Assembly: GCF_001028665.1 (NCBI RefSeq)
Contig: NZ_CP011504.1
Span: 1,798,001-1,862,000 of the forward strand
Length of the DNA: 64,000 bases
Direction: 5' to 3'
Source of the DNA: Burkholderia pyrrocinia
GTDB taxonomy: Bacteria > Pseudomonadota > Gammaproteobacteria > Burkholderiales > Burkholderiaceae
The notes beneath the pieces are model-generated. The model was not told the origin of the DNA, did not search any database, and saw only the letters and a program-made list of their open reading frames with translations. Made by a program: the position numbers and the translations under genes. Below, one piece after another: positions 9,801-18,106 of this stretch. Each line of letters starts with the position of its first letter. Positions within the stretch are counted from its first letter, which is position 1.

Positions 9801-11188
9801 TTGCTGCGCAGCGCGGCTCGGCAACGGAGGCGCTGCTCGCCAAGCAGTGGCAGTACGATGCAGCCGGCGATGTGACCCAAAAGCGAGACCAGCGCTACGG
9901 CACGACCAGCTATCGCTACGATTCGACCGGGCACATCGAGCATTCGATGGGACCGGGGTTGCCGTCTGAGGTATTCCGCTGGGATGCGGCTGCGAACCTT
10001 GTGTCGAGCGATCATCCGGGTGGCTATGTGGAGCACAACCGGCTCAGGATGTTCGAAGACAAGCGCTTTGAATACGACGCATATGGGCGCCTTGTTCGCA
10101 AGCTGAGCGGACACGGGCCCGCCAAAGAGTTGAACCTCGAATACGACGACTGGCATCAACTGAAGACCGTCGTGACCAAGGATCGTCTTGGGGTTTCGAC
10201 CACGCATTTTGAATACGATGCGTTTGGCCGGCGGATCCGAAAGCTCAATGGTGGCTACGCGAGTACGGATTTCCTGTGGGATGGCATGCGGCTGGTGCAG
10301 GAGACGTACCATGACCGGAGTGGCGAAGAGGCGCTGACCTATCTGTACGAACCGGACAGCTACGTGCCACTCGCACGTATTGACCAGGGGGCGCCGGCGG
10401 CGAACGACGCCGATGCGCGGGACGTTGTCTACTATTTCCATAACGACGTGTCAGGGTTGCCGGAGGAATTGACCAACGGCGATGGTGAGTTGGTCTGGCA
10501 GGCCCGCTATAAGGTATGGGGCAACGCGGTGCAGGAGGAGTGGATCGCGCCGGCGCCGCAGAGGCCGACGCCGTCTTGGGGCGAAGTGCAGGTAGCTGCG
10601 CCAACATCGACGAGCATTCCGCGGCCGCAGAACCTGCGCTTCCAGGGACAGTATCTGGACCGCGAGACCGGACTGCACTACAACACGTTCCGGTTCTACG
10701 ATCCGGACATCGGAAGGTTCATCAGCCACGATCCAATACGATTGGCGGGCGGAGATAATCTCTATGCGTACGCTCCCAACCCGATTGTTTGGATCGACCC
10801 CTTTGGGCTGTATAAGGGAGAGGGAACGCGTGATCTCGGCAAATACCACGTATTCCACGAACATACGTTAAATCGCGAAGAGTTCAAGCTGTCCGACCCG
10901 GAACACTTCCGGATCGCGAACGAAGGGGTGTATCAGCGAGCTCAAGTGGATGCTGAGTTCCGGCGAACGTTACAGACTAAATATCCGGGTGTCCTTGAAC
11001 ACGTGAGTCCAACGAGGACTGGACGGTTCAGAGGAACATCGCCGCCAGGAATGACGTGGCATCATGGTGACTCGCCTGGCTCGTTGAAGTTAGTGGACTT
11101 TGCTGACCATCAGAGTTATCACAAGGTCTACCATCCAGACGGAAAGGGCGGGAGAAATAAATGGGGCGGCGGTACCGAATGCCGATAA
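6869..11188 (+). CDS. PAAR-Rhs polymorphic T6SS effector with C-terminal WHH-type nuclease
   Basis: A 1439-residue effector. The start is GTG 6869, overlapping the chaperone stop. Residues about 7-17 (AARFEDPIQHT) match the prePAAR motif. Two hydrophobic hairpins follow (about residues 20-95), then a PAAR spike-tip domain (about 108-195, with repeated SGNVYVNN / SGSVYIND / SDNVFIGG), another hydrophobic segment, and a long series of Rhs/YD repeats forming the effector cocoon. The core ends in the conserved DPFGL cleavage-type motif at residues 1310-1314. The variable tail (1315-1439, from base 10811) carries TWHHGDSPGSLKLV plus several His, typical of the HNH/Endo VII-like WHH nucleases, so DNA cleavage is the predicted toxicity. 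The tail is more AT-rich than the core, as expected for an exchanged toxin tip. Confidence 0.93.
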   Translation: MSAENFAAARFEDPIQHTSFLGELVGTVGSVVGGAIVGALVAEAMEGLVFVGLAALEIGTAGLATPLVIAIGVGVAVGSGALMEASGMNEAIDDGAKALANSIVPPEIKGKIASGSGNVYVNNKPAARAAKPGDLDTVACTDHPGPQMIADGSGSVYINDHPAARVGDKTTCDGTIAEGSDNVFIGGGTQRVRDVKSASRLGWLGAALGIALAVCGRGKMSWGQFLKGKLPCLAINFAAGAFGTWLGSLARPSAGHPVNVITGGKILDGTDDTDFALPGPLPIVWRRFYSSHDDRADSLFGPGWSVPISVELRLAREHGEITSITYWDEQGRDIVFPAVPPGESHFSVPEGIYLICTAGGHYVVETVDGLYRDFGRARSDADNETLKLWRLEDRNGNWIEVEQEAADEVVRPARLHDSAGRMLTLVYDKSQPRRIATIELTRGVDGEQPDTLVRYAYNDAGELVAVTDRSGHTARRFAYERGLMVQHTLRGGLQCFYAWEGVGRDARVVRHWTDDGEAYTFNTDLAQRVVVITDQIGRVTQWTWNEDQQPTSHTDAEGHVWWLEWNAKRQLVSTTDPAGNTTRFEYDERGRQTQRIDALGQVERTEWNGYYDLPVAETDPTNSRWIYRYDDRGNLTMTRDPAGFATEYHRDERGLVHTIRDARGGYKFLEWNGRAQLTSYTDCSGKITRFAYDARGGLARVTDAAGQSTVYEADAMGRVTGIGMADGARQTFRYDAAGRLVEVVDPNNRSTRYEINARGLLLSRTDAADRVVRFGYDDAFRLASLTNENRESYRFRYDRRDLLSEEVGLDGSVRSYEYDARGLGIGLREGKLQTSYERDALGRLAAKASARERCEYLYDKASRIASGELYALTARGPSLKNRVNLKYDARGEVLEEYTPTGWLVHTYDELGNRVSTTISGERTIDWLHYGSGHVHQIRVDGAAITDIERDDLHREVLRTQGRLTSQFGHDAVGRRARVAAQRGSATEALLAKQWQYDAAGDVTQKRDQRYGTTSYRYDSTGHIEHSMGPGLPSEVFRWDAAANLVSSDHPGGYVEHNRLRMFEDKRFEYDAYGRLVRKLSGHGPAKELNLEYDDWHQLKTVVTKDRLGVSTTHFEYDAFGRRIRKLNGGYASTDFLWDGMRLVQETYHDRSGEEALTYLYEPDSYVPLARIDQGAPAANDADARDVVYYFHNDVSGLPEELTNGDGELVWQARYKVWGNAVQEEWIAPAPQRPTPSWGEVQVAAPTSTSIPRPQNLRFQGQYLDRETGLHYNTFRFYDPDIGRFISHDPIRLAGGDNLYAYAPNPIVWIDPFGLYKGEGTRDLGKYHVFHEHTLNREEFKLSDPEHFRIANEGVYQRAQVDAEFRRTLQTKYPGVLEHVSPTRTGRFRGTSPPGMTWHHGDSPGSLKLVDFADHQSYHKVYHPDGKGGRNKWGGGTECR

Positions 11189-11210
11189 GAATTTTCGAAA
11201 GGAGAGAAAT

Positions 11211-11516
11211 ATGAAATTAGTAAATGGGTTGAAAGCACTTATTTTGGAAAGACAGAATTTGCCGAAGGTGGGTTGGATATTTGTCGAAAAGGGATTCAAC
11301 AAGAATTCTGCCGATGCATTGATGATCGCAACGTTCCAAATTCCTGAAGATGAGGACGACGAGTTTTACGGTGAAGATCATCTTGCGTCGTGGCTGGAAG
11401 TGCCGACATTTCTAGCCGTTCTGGACCTGCGCGCGAAGAACCTTAAAGACCCGACGACAGAGGACTTTGCGAACGCAGCAATTCACTATCTGAAGAACGA
11501 TGACTTTTTGGAGTAA
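11211..11516 (+). CDS. Probable immunity protein for the Rhs WHH toxin
   Basis: A small acidic protein of 101 residues, starting at ATG 11211 behind a strong AAAGGAGAG ribosome-binding site, 22 bases after the rhs stop. Its position immediately downstream of the toxin tail, AT-rich codon use and acidic stretch (PEDEDDEFYGEDH) are those of cognate immunity proteins, which bind and block nuclease tips. I recall similar small proteins beside other polymorphic toxins but cannot name the family confidently. No signal peptide, consistent with neutralising a cytoplasmic nuclease. Confidence 0.75.
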   Translation: MKLVNGLKALILERQNLPKVGWIFVEKGFNKNSADALMIATFQIPEDEDDEFYGEDHLASWLEVPTFLAVLDLRAKNLKDPTTEDFANAAIHYLKNDDFLE

Positions 11517-11608
11517 GGGTAGTACGTGTCACTAGCTGGGCTCCGCATTCAAGAATTTCTTTGAGATCGTCCGCGAAGGGTACGGGAATTGGAAGGAAGG
11601 GTGAAGTG

Positions 11609-12154
11609 ATGATTGACAAACTTTCACAACTTGGAGCCACCCCGATCGATCGGCCACCAAGGGCGAAAGTGCAAATGTTGACTGACCTAGAGGCCGAGGC
11701 TGGCCGACTTCCGGACGATTACAGGAATCTGTTGATGCATTTCGGTGGAGATATTGAGTTCCATTCATCCATCAAATTTCAAGCTGATGAGCCGTCGCCT
11801 TGGGCCGCTGAAGATCGCACCGATTCTTTGGAGATCCTCTACGGGCTGGAGAGCAAGTATGGCTTGTCGATTCTCCAGATGTTTGAGACGTATAAGGGAC
11901 GCATCCCGGCAGATTGGATTCCAATAGGAGAGGCGCCGGGAGGTAACCAGATTTGTTTGAGGATCCACCCGTCGGACGGTTCTCAATCGGTCGAGTTCTG
12001 GGACCATGAAAGCGAGGTTGGACCGGGCTTGCCGCCAAGTGGCGATGGTCTAACGAAAATCACCAACTCCTTGCAGGATTTCGTTAACCGCCTCATGCCA
12101 GAGGATCTGCTAGAGAATACACCTCACGCCGTTAAAGTAGATCTTCAGTTTTAA
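11609..12154 (+). CDS. SMI1/KNR4 (SUKH) family protein, probable accessory immunity
   Basis: A 181-residue protein with the SUKH-type pattern: an N-terminal helix (LTDLEAEAGRLPDDYRNLLMHFGG), then an acidic strand-rich core with WIPIGEAPGGNQICL and VEFWDHE. SUKH proteins are the commonest immunity superfamily for contact-dependent nucleases. The ATG at 11609 has a good ribosome-binding site (GGAAGG). It lies 92 bases after the first immunity gene and is followed at once by the next gene, suggesting an immunity array. Whether it acts on the present WHH tail or on a toxin formerly at this site cannot be told from sequence. Confidence 0.8.
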   Translation: MIDKLSQLGATPIDRPPRAKVQMLTDLEAEAGRLPDDYRNLLMHFGGDIEFHSSIKFQADEPSPWAAEDRTDSLEILYGLESKYGLSILQMFETYKGRIPADWIPIGEAPGGNQICLRIHPSDGSQSVEFWDHESEVGPGLPPSGDGLTKITNSLQDFVNRLMPEDLLENTPHAVKVDLQF

Positions 12155-12155
12155 A

Positions 12156-12740
12156 ATGAATAGACCAACACCCTGTGCTCCAAACATTGAGTTGCATAAT
12201 AAATATCTCGAATCGATCCTCGCCACAGGTAAGCTCGAGATCATTGCTCGATTTGGGGTGTGGTGTTGTATTGGACTTGCGCATGACAAATCTATATTCG
12301 GGTTTCTTGCCAAGCAGACAGGAAGTACTGGTGCGCAAATCAATGAGCGAGTGGGTGATTACTTAGATCAAGTTTGGAATGGGAAAGAAAACTCCAATCC
12401 ATTAAGAGATCTAGAGCAGGTTGATTGGGATCCTGATGGCATCGAAATGGACGATGAAGCTGCGGCACAGGGAGCGACAGATTTTCTGGCAGGTCTATCG
12501 TTTTTAGCAAAATGGTGCGCTGAACATAAAGTTGAGAGACTGGTTGCATGTGCCGAGGTTTTGATAAACCGGATCGACTACTTGGAGAGTTTTGAGATGA
12601 TTCCCGGGCATGTTGCGAATCCGGTGGATCGTGAGATGAACGCACAGAAGAATTTTTCTCGTGAGCTAGTTGCAGGAACGTTGGCTGATGGTGATAAGGT
12701 GAAATATCACGAGTGGTTGTTCAATCTTAGCAGCTCATGA
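12156..12740 (+). CDS. Hypothetical protein, weakly DUF416/YjaG-like
   Basis: A 194-residue soluble helical protein starting one base after the SMI1/KNR4 stop, so probably co-transcribed. The segment KSIFGFLAKQTGSTGAQ followed by a YLDQVW helix and a central acidic block resembles DUF416 (YjaG) proteins, but only loosely. No catalytic motif, signal or membrane segment is visible. Codon use is AT-richer than the flanking core genes, as in the rest of the Rhs accessory tail. Location suggests an accessory or immunity role; this is inference only. Confidence 0.6.
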   Translation: MNRPTPCAPNIELHNKYLESILATGKLEIIARFGVWCCIGLAHDKSIFGFLAKQTGSTGAQINERVGDYLDQVWNGKENSNPLRDLEQVDWDPDGIEMDDEAAAQGATDFLAGLSFLAKWCAEHKVERLVACAEVLINRIDYLESFEMIPGHVANPVDREMNAQKNFSRELVAGTLADGDKVKYHEWLFNLSSS

Positions 12741-13017
12741 ATCGTGAGTTCTAGAAACGCACGCACAAACGATTGACCTCAGAGGTGCGGGCCGGACGAG
12801 GCAATAGCGACTGGGCGTAAAGTGACTCCCGGAAAATGGTTGCGGGGTAAGTGTGGTCTGCTGTTACTGGTTGCCTCAGTGGATCACAATTCAAGGAATC
12901 GTGAATATCACCCGAAGGCGCGCGGCGAGCGAAAAACGTGGGGTGGTTGTCTTCACGAAATCCTGTACTGCTGGGGCCAAACAACGGAAGTAAGCCGCCA
13001 TTGAAACCACTAAAATA

Positions 13018-13596
13018 ATGCTGGACGAAGTAAGAATGAATGACAAGCCGATCAAAGTTGACTTCGACATAGGAACACTTCTTGATCCCGATATCATTGT
13101 TCTCGCCGCTGAGACTGAGGATGATATTGGATGTATTTTGCGGTTGCACCTTCAGGTCGAACAGCTACTGGATTTTTATCTTGGCGTGACCCGAAAAGGA
13201 GGGATTGCCGAGTTTGTAAAGCAGCCGCGTGATTTCGGTGGCAAGTTGTCCATCGCCGTCGCCTTGGGCTTGCCCATCGTATTCGCACGCGTTGCGAAAC
13301 AGGTCAACGCAATCCGTAATCGTCTCGCTCACGACCATAAAGCGGCCATTAGTCCGGATGCCGTAAAGCTATTGGGAAAGGCCGTCAACGAGGTGCGTAC
13401 CTTGATCCCTGACTTGCTCCCCGTGGAGCGTCACTACATCGAGCTACTTCAGAAACGACCAAACGAAAGGTACGTTTACGGACAAGGAGAATGCCGGCTG
13501 GACTTCGTTCTCGCCGTGACGGCATTCTTGGGAGCAGCGGTCCCTTGGTTGAGTGGCCAATTCGCACCTCAACGCATTGTCGGCGATTCAACGTGA
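13018..13596 (+). CDS. HEPN/MltR-like protein
   Basis: A 192-residue protein. An N-terminal helical pair (LHLQVEQLLDFYLGV) and the run FGGKLSIAVALGLP precede IRNRLAHDH. RNRLAH fits the R-x4-H signature of HEPN ribonucleases, and the arrangement also recalls MltR-like proteins, which share that fold. An alternative ATG at 13036 would shorten it by six residues. It stands alone, about 277 bases after the preceding gene, with no nucleotidyltransferase partner beside it. It could be an RNA-cleaving toxin or defence protein, or a non-catalytic regulator. Composition is intermediate, consistent with the accessory region of the Rhs locus. Confidence 0.6.
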   Translation: MLDEVRMNDKPIKVDFDIGTLLDPDIIVLAAETEDDIGCILRLHLQVEQLLDFYLGVTRKGGIAEFVKQPRDFGGKLSIAVALGLPIVFARVAKQVNAIRNRLAHDHKAAISPDAVKLLGKAVNEVRTLIPDLLPVERHYIELLQKRPNERYVYGQGECRLDFVLAVTAFLGAAVPWLSGQFAPQRIVGDST

Positions 13597-14142
13597 TCCG
13601 AAAGTCCTGACCGGAGTAGTGCCTTTGGAGCAAATTGAAAGACCATTCCGGGTCGATAGCAGGCTAAGCGAGATGCTGAAAACCAGACATCACCTGCAAG
13701 CAATTTCCGGTGCCCCCGCACAACAACAAAGATTGAGCGGAAGTCGTATCCGCATCGAGACGAACTCATACAGTTCGTCTGATCCAATCGAACTGTTTCG
13801 AATCGTCAAGTTCAGATCAATCGCTCACTGTGGCAGATCGACGTTCGCCATCAGCTCCCGCAATGGCCGTGAGCATTGACGTCATTGTGTGCCTATAACG
13901 AACGGCTAACGTGTGCCCAAGCGACGAACATTGTCTAATAGGCAATGTTCAGCGCGATGATGATCGCGCGCGTGGATGGATACGTCGCACGTCCTGATCC
14001 ACACGTCGAGCCCCCGATCCCACTGACCCACCAACAAAGGAGGAATCCAAACCATCAAAACGCGGAAGTAAACGAGCGCGGGCCGCAAGTGCTACCAACA
14101 CTCACGACCCGCTAACCACAGCCAACTACAGTGGAGTTGTCC
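13597..14142. other. Non-coding stretch before symE
   Basis: No convincing gene in 546 bases. An open frame at 13553-13879 overlaps the HEPN gene and has no recognisable product. A perfect 8-bp inverted repeat (GAACATTG at 13926-13933, CAATGTTC at 13943-13950) lies about 190 bases upstream of symE. In type I symE systems an antisense RNA is encoded next to the toxin start, so the bases around 14050-14160 deserve a look for one on the minus strand, but I cannot identify it. Confidence 0.35.
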
Positions 14143-14361
14143 ATGGCTAAGCCGAATCATAAAGCACGACCACCGAAGACGGAACGTTTCGTAACGATCC
14201 AGGAAATGTGGGGTACGCCGAAAACCGACCTCAAGCCGGAGAAGTTCTACCCGTACATGAAGATTGGTGGAATGTGGCTGATCAGCGATGCGTGTTTTGT
14301 CCCGGGCCGAAAGGCGCGAATCGATATTGAGCCTGGCAGGCTGATCATCACGCAGTTGTAA
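14143..14361 (+). CDS. symE: SymE-family toxin-like protein
   Basis: A 72-residue protein with the SymE (AbrB/SpoVT-derived) pattern: PYMKIGGMWL, then FVPGRKARIDIEPGRLIIT, where GRLIIT is the typical end. ATG 14143 has a GGAG ribosome-binding site. A GTG at 14131 in frame is a weaker alternative. SymE of E. coli is an SOS-induced toxin controlled by an antisense RNA. In Burkholderia, SymE-like genes are frequent at the ends of Rhs loci, and here it marks the end of the accessory tail of the cassette. No LexA box was recognised upstream, so regulation is open. Confidence 0.82.
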   Translation: MAKPNHKARPPKTERFVTIQEMWGTPKTDLKPEKFYPYMKIGGMWLISDACFVPGRKARIDIEPGRLIITQL

Positions 14362-14446
14362 AAGGCAACGCCGCGAGATGCGGTCGCGCTGCGCGACGTC
14401 GCGCAGCGCGCCGGGTAGGGCTGCTGCTACCAGCCGCCCCAATGCA

Positions 14447-15070
14447 TCACCAAGCGATATTGCAAGACGACCGCGACGTCCTCGCACCGCCGGTAGCCGT
14501 GCAATGCGTGCCCGCGCCGTTGTCATAGAACGTGCGCGTCTCCGGCTGCGACACCGACGGATCGTACGGATTCGGCGTGCCATGCGGACCGCGTGCGGCG
14601 TCGTACGGCCGCATCGGCGCATACGAGCCACCACCACCAGCCGGCCGCGAGCCGTTATCTCGCAGGTACTCGTTCCAGTTCTGCTCGCGCTGTTCATATC
14701 CAGGCAACGCGCGACCAAGACTATCGCTGCCGCCTGCGCCGAGCGCGACGCGATTCGCGGGCAATACCAAATCGGGTTCGTGCTCCGACGAATGCGGCGG
14801 TGCCGCAAGCGTATCGCCCGTCACACGCAACGGCCGCGTATCCGGCGTATCGAACGGGCTACGCTCCACGGGCGCAGCGTACTGCACGCGGCGACGGCTC
14901 ATACGTGCCGTATGCCCGTCATCGCGAACAGCAGCACGCCGCTCCGAACGAAACACATTGGCACCGGCCGACCGATCGACCAGCGTATCGCGACCGGAAG
15001 CATCAGCTGCAGAAACAGAAAGCGCACACGCAAACGCGGCGGCGGAAGACAAGCGAAAAGGATGATTCAT
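14447..15070 (-). CDS. Hypothetical exported protein
   Basis: A 207-residue protein with an N-terminal signal peptide (MNHPFRLSSAAAFACALSV, cleavage near AADA). The mature part is of low complexity, rich in Arg, Pro, Gly and Asp, with no predicted fold, and ends in two cysteines (HCTATG and SSCNIAW) that could form a disulfide. Start is ATG at 15068-15070 (minus strand). An upstream in-frame start at 15082 is less likely. It is convergent with symE. Function unknown. It resembles lineage-specific Burkholderia secreted proteins. Confidence 0.6.
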   Translation of the reverse strand: MNHPFRLSSAAAFACALSVSAADASGRDTLVDRSAGANVFRSERRAAVRDDGHTARMSRRRVQYAAPVERSPFDTPDTRPLRVTGDTLAAPPHSSEHEPDLVLPANRVALGAGGSDSLGRALPGYEQREQNWNEYLRDNGSRPAGGGGSYAPMRPYDAARGPHGTPNPYDPSVSQPETRTFYDNGAGTHCTATGGARTSRSSCNIAW

Positions 15071-15877
15071 CAGCGGTCCCAATCAGGTGATGTGCATTGA
15101 GCAAAAACGGCAGATCACTGGCTGGCGAGACTGAACGACGGACGGGCGTCGAAGCGGCCCTGAGGCGACGGCGAAGCGCGGCGGGCGCGACTCGCAGGAA
15201 GGCTGGCTGGATTGCAGAGGCGAATTCGTATTATTTCACACAAATATCAACGAGCTTTCTAAGTGACCAAATCTGTCGGCAAACAGAAGGATTTCCCACC
15301 CACGCCGAGCGCACCGTGTTGGTGCTTCCCCTTCAAATCATCATCTGATTGATTTTCAACGATCGGGCCCTTAACAGACCAAACACGCTCCACACACGAT
15401 CCAGGATCGCCAAACCCAATACCCAGCAAGGCGGTCACCCAACCCGACACCCTCCAGCGCAACCCGATTGCACCGAAAGCAAACGTTCTCGCCTCCACCT
15501 GGTTGCCCTCCGGTCGCCACCCGATCCCTACGTGTTTTCCCTCGGTCGATCGGCATTTTTGACAGACAATTTAAAAACGCCCATATAATTTCGACTGCCT
15601 TGCCAACGGCTGTCGGACCATCCCTCCGATCAAGCGGTTTGGCAAGCGGGGCAGGCGAAACGCTTGCGCAATGCAAGACGCATCACGATGATGTCTTTCC
15701 GAACCAGACGTCCCCTTCGGGGACTGCAAGAGCCGGGCCCCGCTACGCAACATTCCGCCGGAGTTCCGTCTTCTATGTGTCTCGGGCGTGTCCCATGTCC
15801 TCGCCCCGGGTGCTGTTCGATTGCGCAAGTCATGCCGCCTTTGCCCGTATGACTAAACAACATCGAGGAGCTCCCAG
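15071..15877. other. Long upstream region of the liv operon
   Basis: About 800 bases without a supported gene, between the divergent exported protein and livK. The right third (15590-15877) would be a long 5' leader for livK if the promoter at 15559-15589 is used. It contains a perfect stem (GTCCCC-TTC-GGGGAC, 15710-15724) and other GC-rich inverted segments. Open frames here (e.g. 15468-15881) overlap the promoter and lack a ribosome-binding site. A small RNA or leader-based control is possible but not identified. Confidence 0.4.
15559..15589 (+). promoter_or_regulatory. Sigma-70 promoter candidate upstream of livK
   Basis: TTGACA at 15559-15564 and TATAAT at 15584-15589 are both perfect consensus hexamers, separated by 19 bases (slightly long). 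It points toward livK, with transcription expected from about 15596, leaving a leader of about 280 bases. In such GC-rich DNA two perfect hexamers together are unlikely by chance. Confidence 0.65.
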
Positions 15878-16996
15878 ATGACGCTGTCCCGTCTTACGTC
15901 CATTTCCGTCGCCGCCGTGCTGTTCGCCGCGGGCGCCGCTGCCGCGCAAGCGGAAACCGTGAAGATCGCCATCGCTGGTCCGATGAGCGGCTCGGTCGCC
16001 CAATACGGCGACATGGTGAAGGCCGGCGCGCTGACCGCGATCGAGCAGATCAACGCGGCAGGCGGTGCGGGCGGCAACAAGTTCGAAGTCGTGCTGATGG
16101 ACGACGCATGCGAACCGAAGCAGGCCGTCGCCGTCGCGAACAAGATCGTCAGCCAGAAGATCAAGTACGTGATCGGCCACGTGTGCTCGGGTTCGACGAT
16201 CCCCGCATCGGACATCTACGAGAACGAAGGCATCGTGATGGTCACGCCGTCGGCCACCGCGCCGCAGCTGACCGAAGGCAAGAAGCGCCACTTCATCTTC
16301 CGCACGATCGGCCGTGACGACCAGCAAGGCCCGGCCGCCGCGCACTTCATCATCAACAACGTGAAGCCGAAGAAGGTCGCGGTCCTGCACGACAAGCAGT
16401 CGTACGGCCAGGGCATTGCGTCGTCGGTGAAGAAGGACCTCGAAGCCGCGAAGATCCCGGTCGTGCTGTTCGAAGGCATCAACGCCGGCGATTCGGACTA
16501 CTCGGCGATCATCACGAAGCTGAAGTCGCAAGGCGTCGATTTCGTCTACTTCGGCGGCTACCACCCGGAAATGGGCCTGCTGATGCGCCAGGCGCGCGAG
16601 CAGGGCGTGAAGGCCACGTTCATGGGCCCTGAAGGCGTGGGCAACAAGGACGTGACGGCGATCGCCGGCCCGGCTTCGGAAGGCATGCTCGTCACGCTGC
16701 CGGCCGACTTCTCGGCCGACCCGGCCAACGCGGCGCTCGTGAAGGCGTTCGCGGACAAGAAGCGCGACCCGAACGGCCCGTTCCAGATGCCGTCGTACGC
16801 AGCGGTGAAGATCATCGCCGACGCGATCGCCGGCGCGAAGACGACCGATCCGACCAAGGTCGCCGCGTACATGCACAAGACGACGTTCGACACGCCGATC
16901 GGCAAGGTGTCGTATGACGCGCAGGGCGACCTGAAGGCGTTCAAGTTCGTCGTGTACACGTGGCACAAGGACGCGACGAAGACCGCCGCCAAGTAA
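15878..16996 (+). CDS. livK: Branched-chain amino acid ABC transporter, periplasmic binding protein
   Basis: A 372-residue periplasmic protein that captures Leu/Ile/Val for import. A signal peptide (LTSISVAAVLFAAGAAAAQA) precedes mature ETVKIAIAGPMSG, the typical start of LivJ/LivK/BraC proteins. The two-lobed type I fold signatures IEQINAAGG, LMDDACEPKQA, GHVCSGST and AVLHDKQSYGQG are present, including a Cys pair as in BraC. ATG 15878 has a GAGGAGC ribosome-binding site. It heads the livKHMGF operon, with a 172-base gap to livH, a common arrangement that lets the binding protein be made in excess. Confidence 0.93.
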   Translation: MTLSRLTSISVAAVLFAAGAAAAQAETVKIAIAGPMSGSVAQYGDMVKAGALTAIEQINAAGGAGGNKFEVVLMDDACEPKQAVAVANKIVSQKIKYVIGHVCSGSTIPASDIYENEGIVMVTPSATAPQLTEGKKRHFIFRTIGRDDQQGPAAAHFIINNVKPKKVAVLHDKQSYGQGIASSVKKDLEAAKIPVVLFEGINAGDSDYSAIITKLKSQGVDFVYFGGYHPEMGLLMRQAREQGVKATFMGPEGVGNKDVTAIAGPASEGMLVTLPADFSADPANAALVKAFADKKRDPNGPFQMPSYAAVKIIADAIAGAKTTDPTKVAAYMHKTTFDTPIGKVSYDAQGDLKAFKFVVYTWHKDATKTAAK

Positions 16997-17168
16997 TACG
17001 GAGTACCCGCCCCGCGCACCCGCTCTGCCCGTCACCCGGGCGGAGCGCGTGCGCATTTGGCCGTTCCGCGGCCAACGGGCGGCCCGAGACGACACCGTGC
17101 GTTGCGCGCGGCCGCAGCCGTGATCCGGCTGCGGCACGCGACGCGGCGCCAACGGGAGCTTCCCGCAC

Positions 17169-18095
<927 letters not shown>

Positions 18096-18106
18096 GGGAG
18101 ACGCAG

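Noticed and set aside
8555..10441. 628-codon minus-strand open frame inside rhs
   Set aside because: Antisense of YD repeats; no ribosome-binding site or family resemblance.
13553..13879. 108-codon open frame overlapping the end of the HEPN-like gene
   Set aside because: Overlaps by 44 bases in another frame, lacks a ribosome-binding site and reads as low-similarity, Ser/Arg-rich sequence.
15590..15877. 6S RNA or other named small RNA in the livK leader
   Set aside because: I could not match the conserved 6S bulge/closing-stem pattern, and no T-tract terminator follows; left as an unexplained leader.
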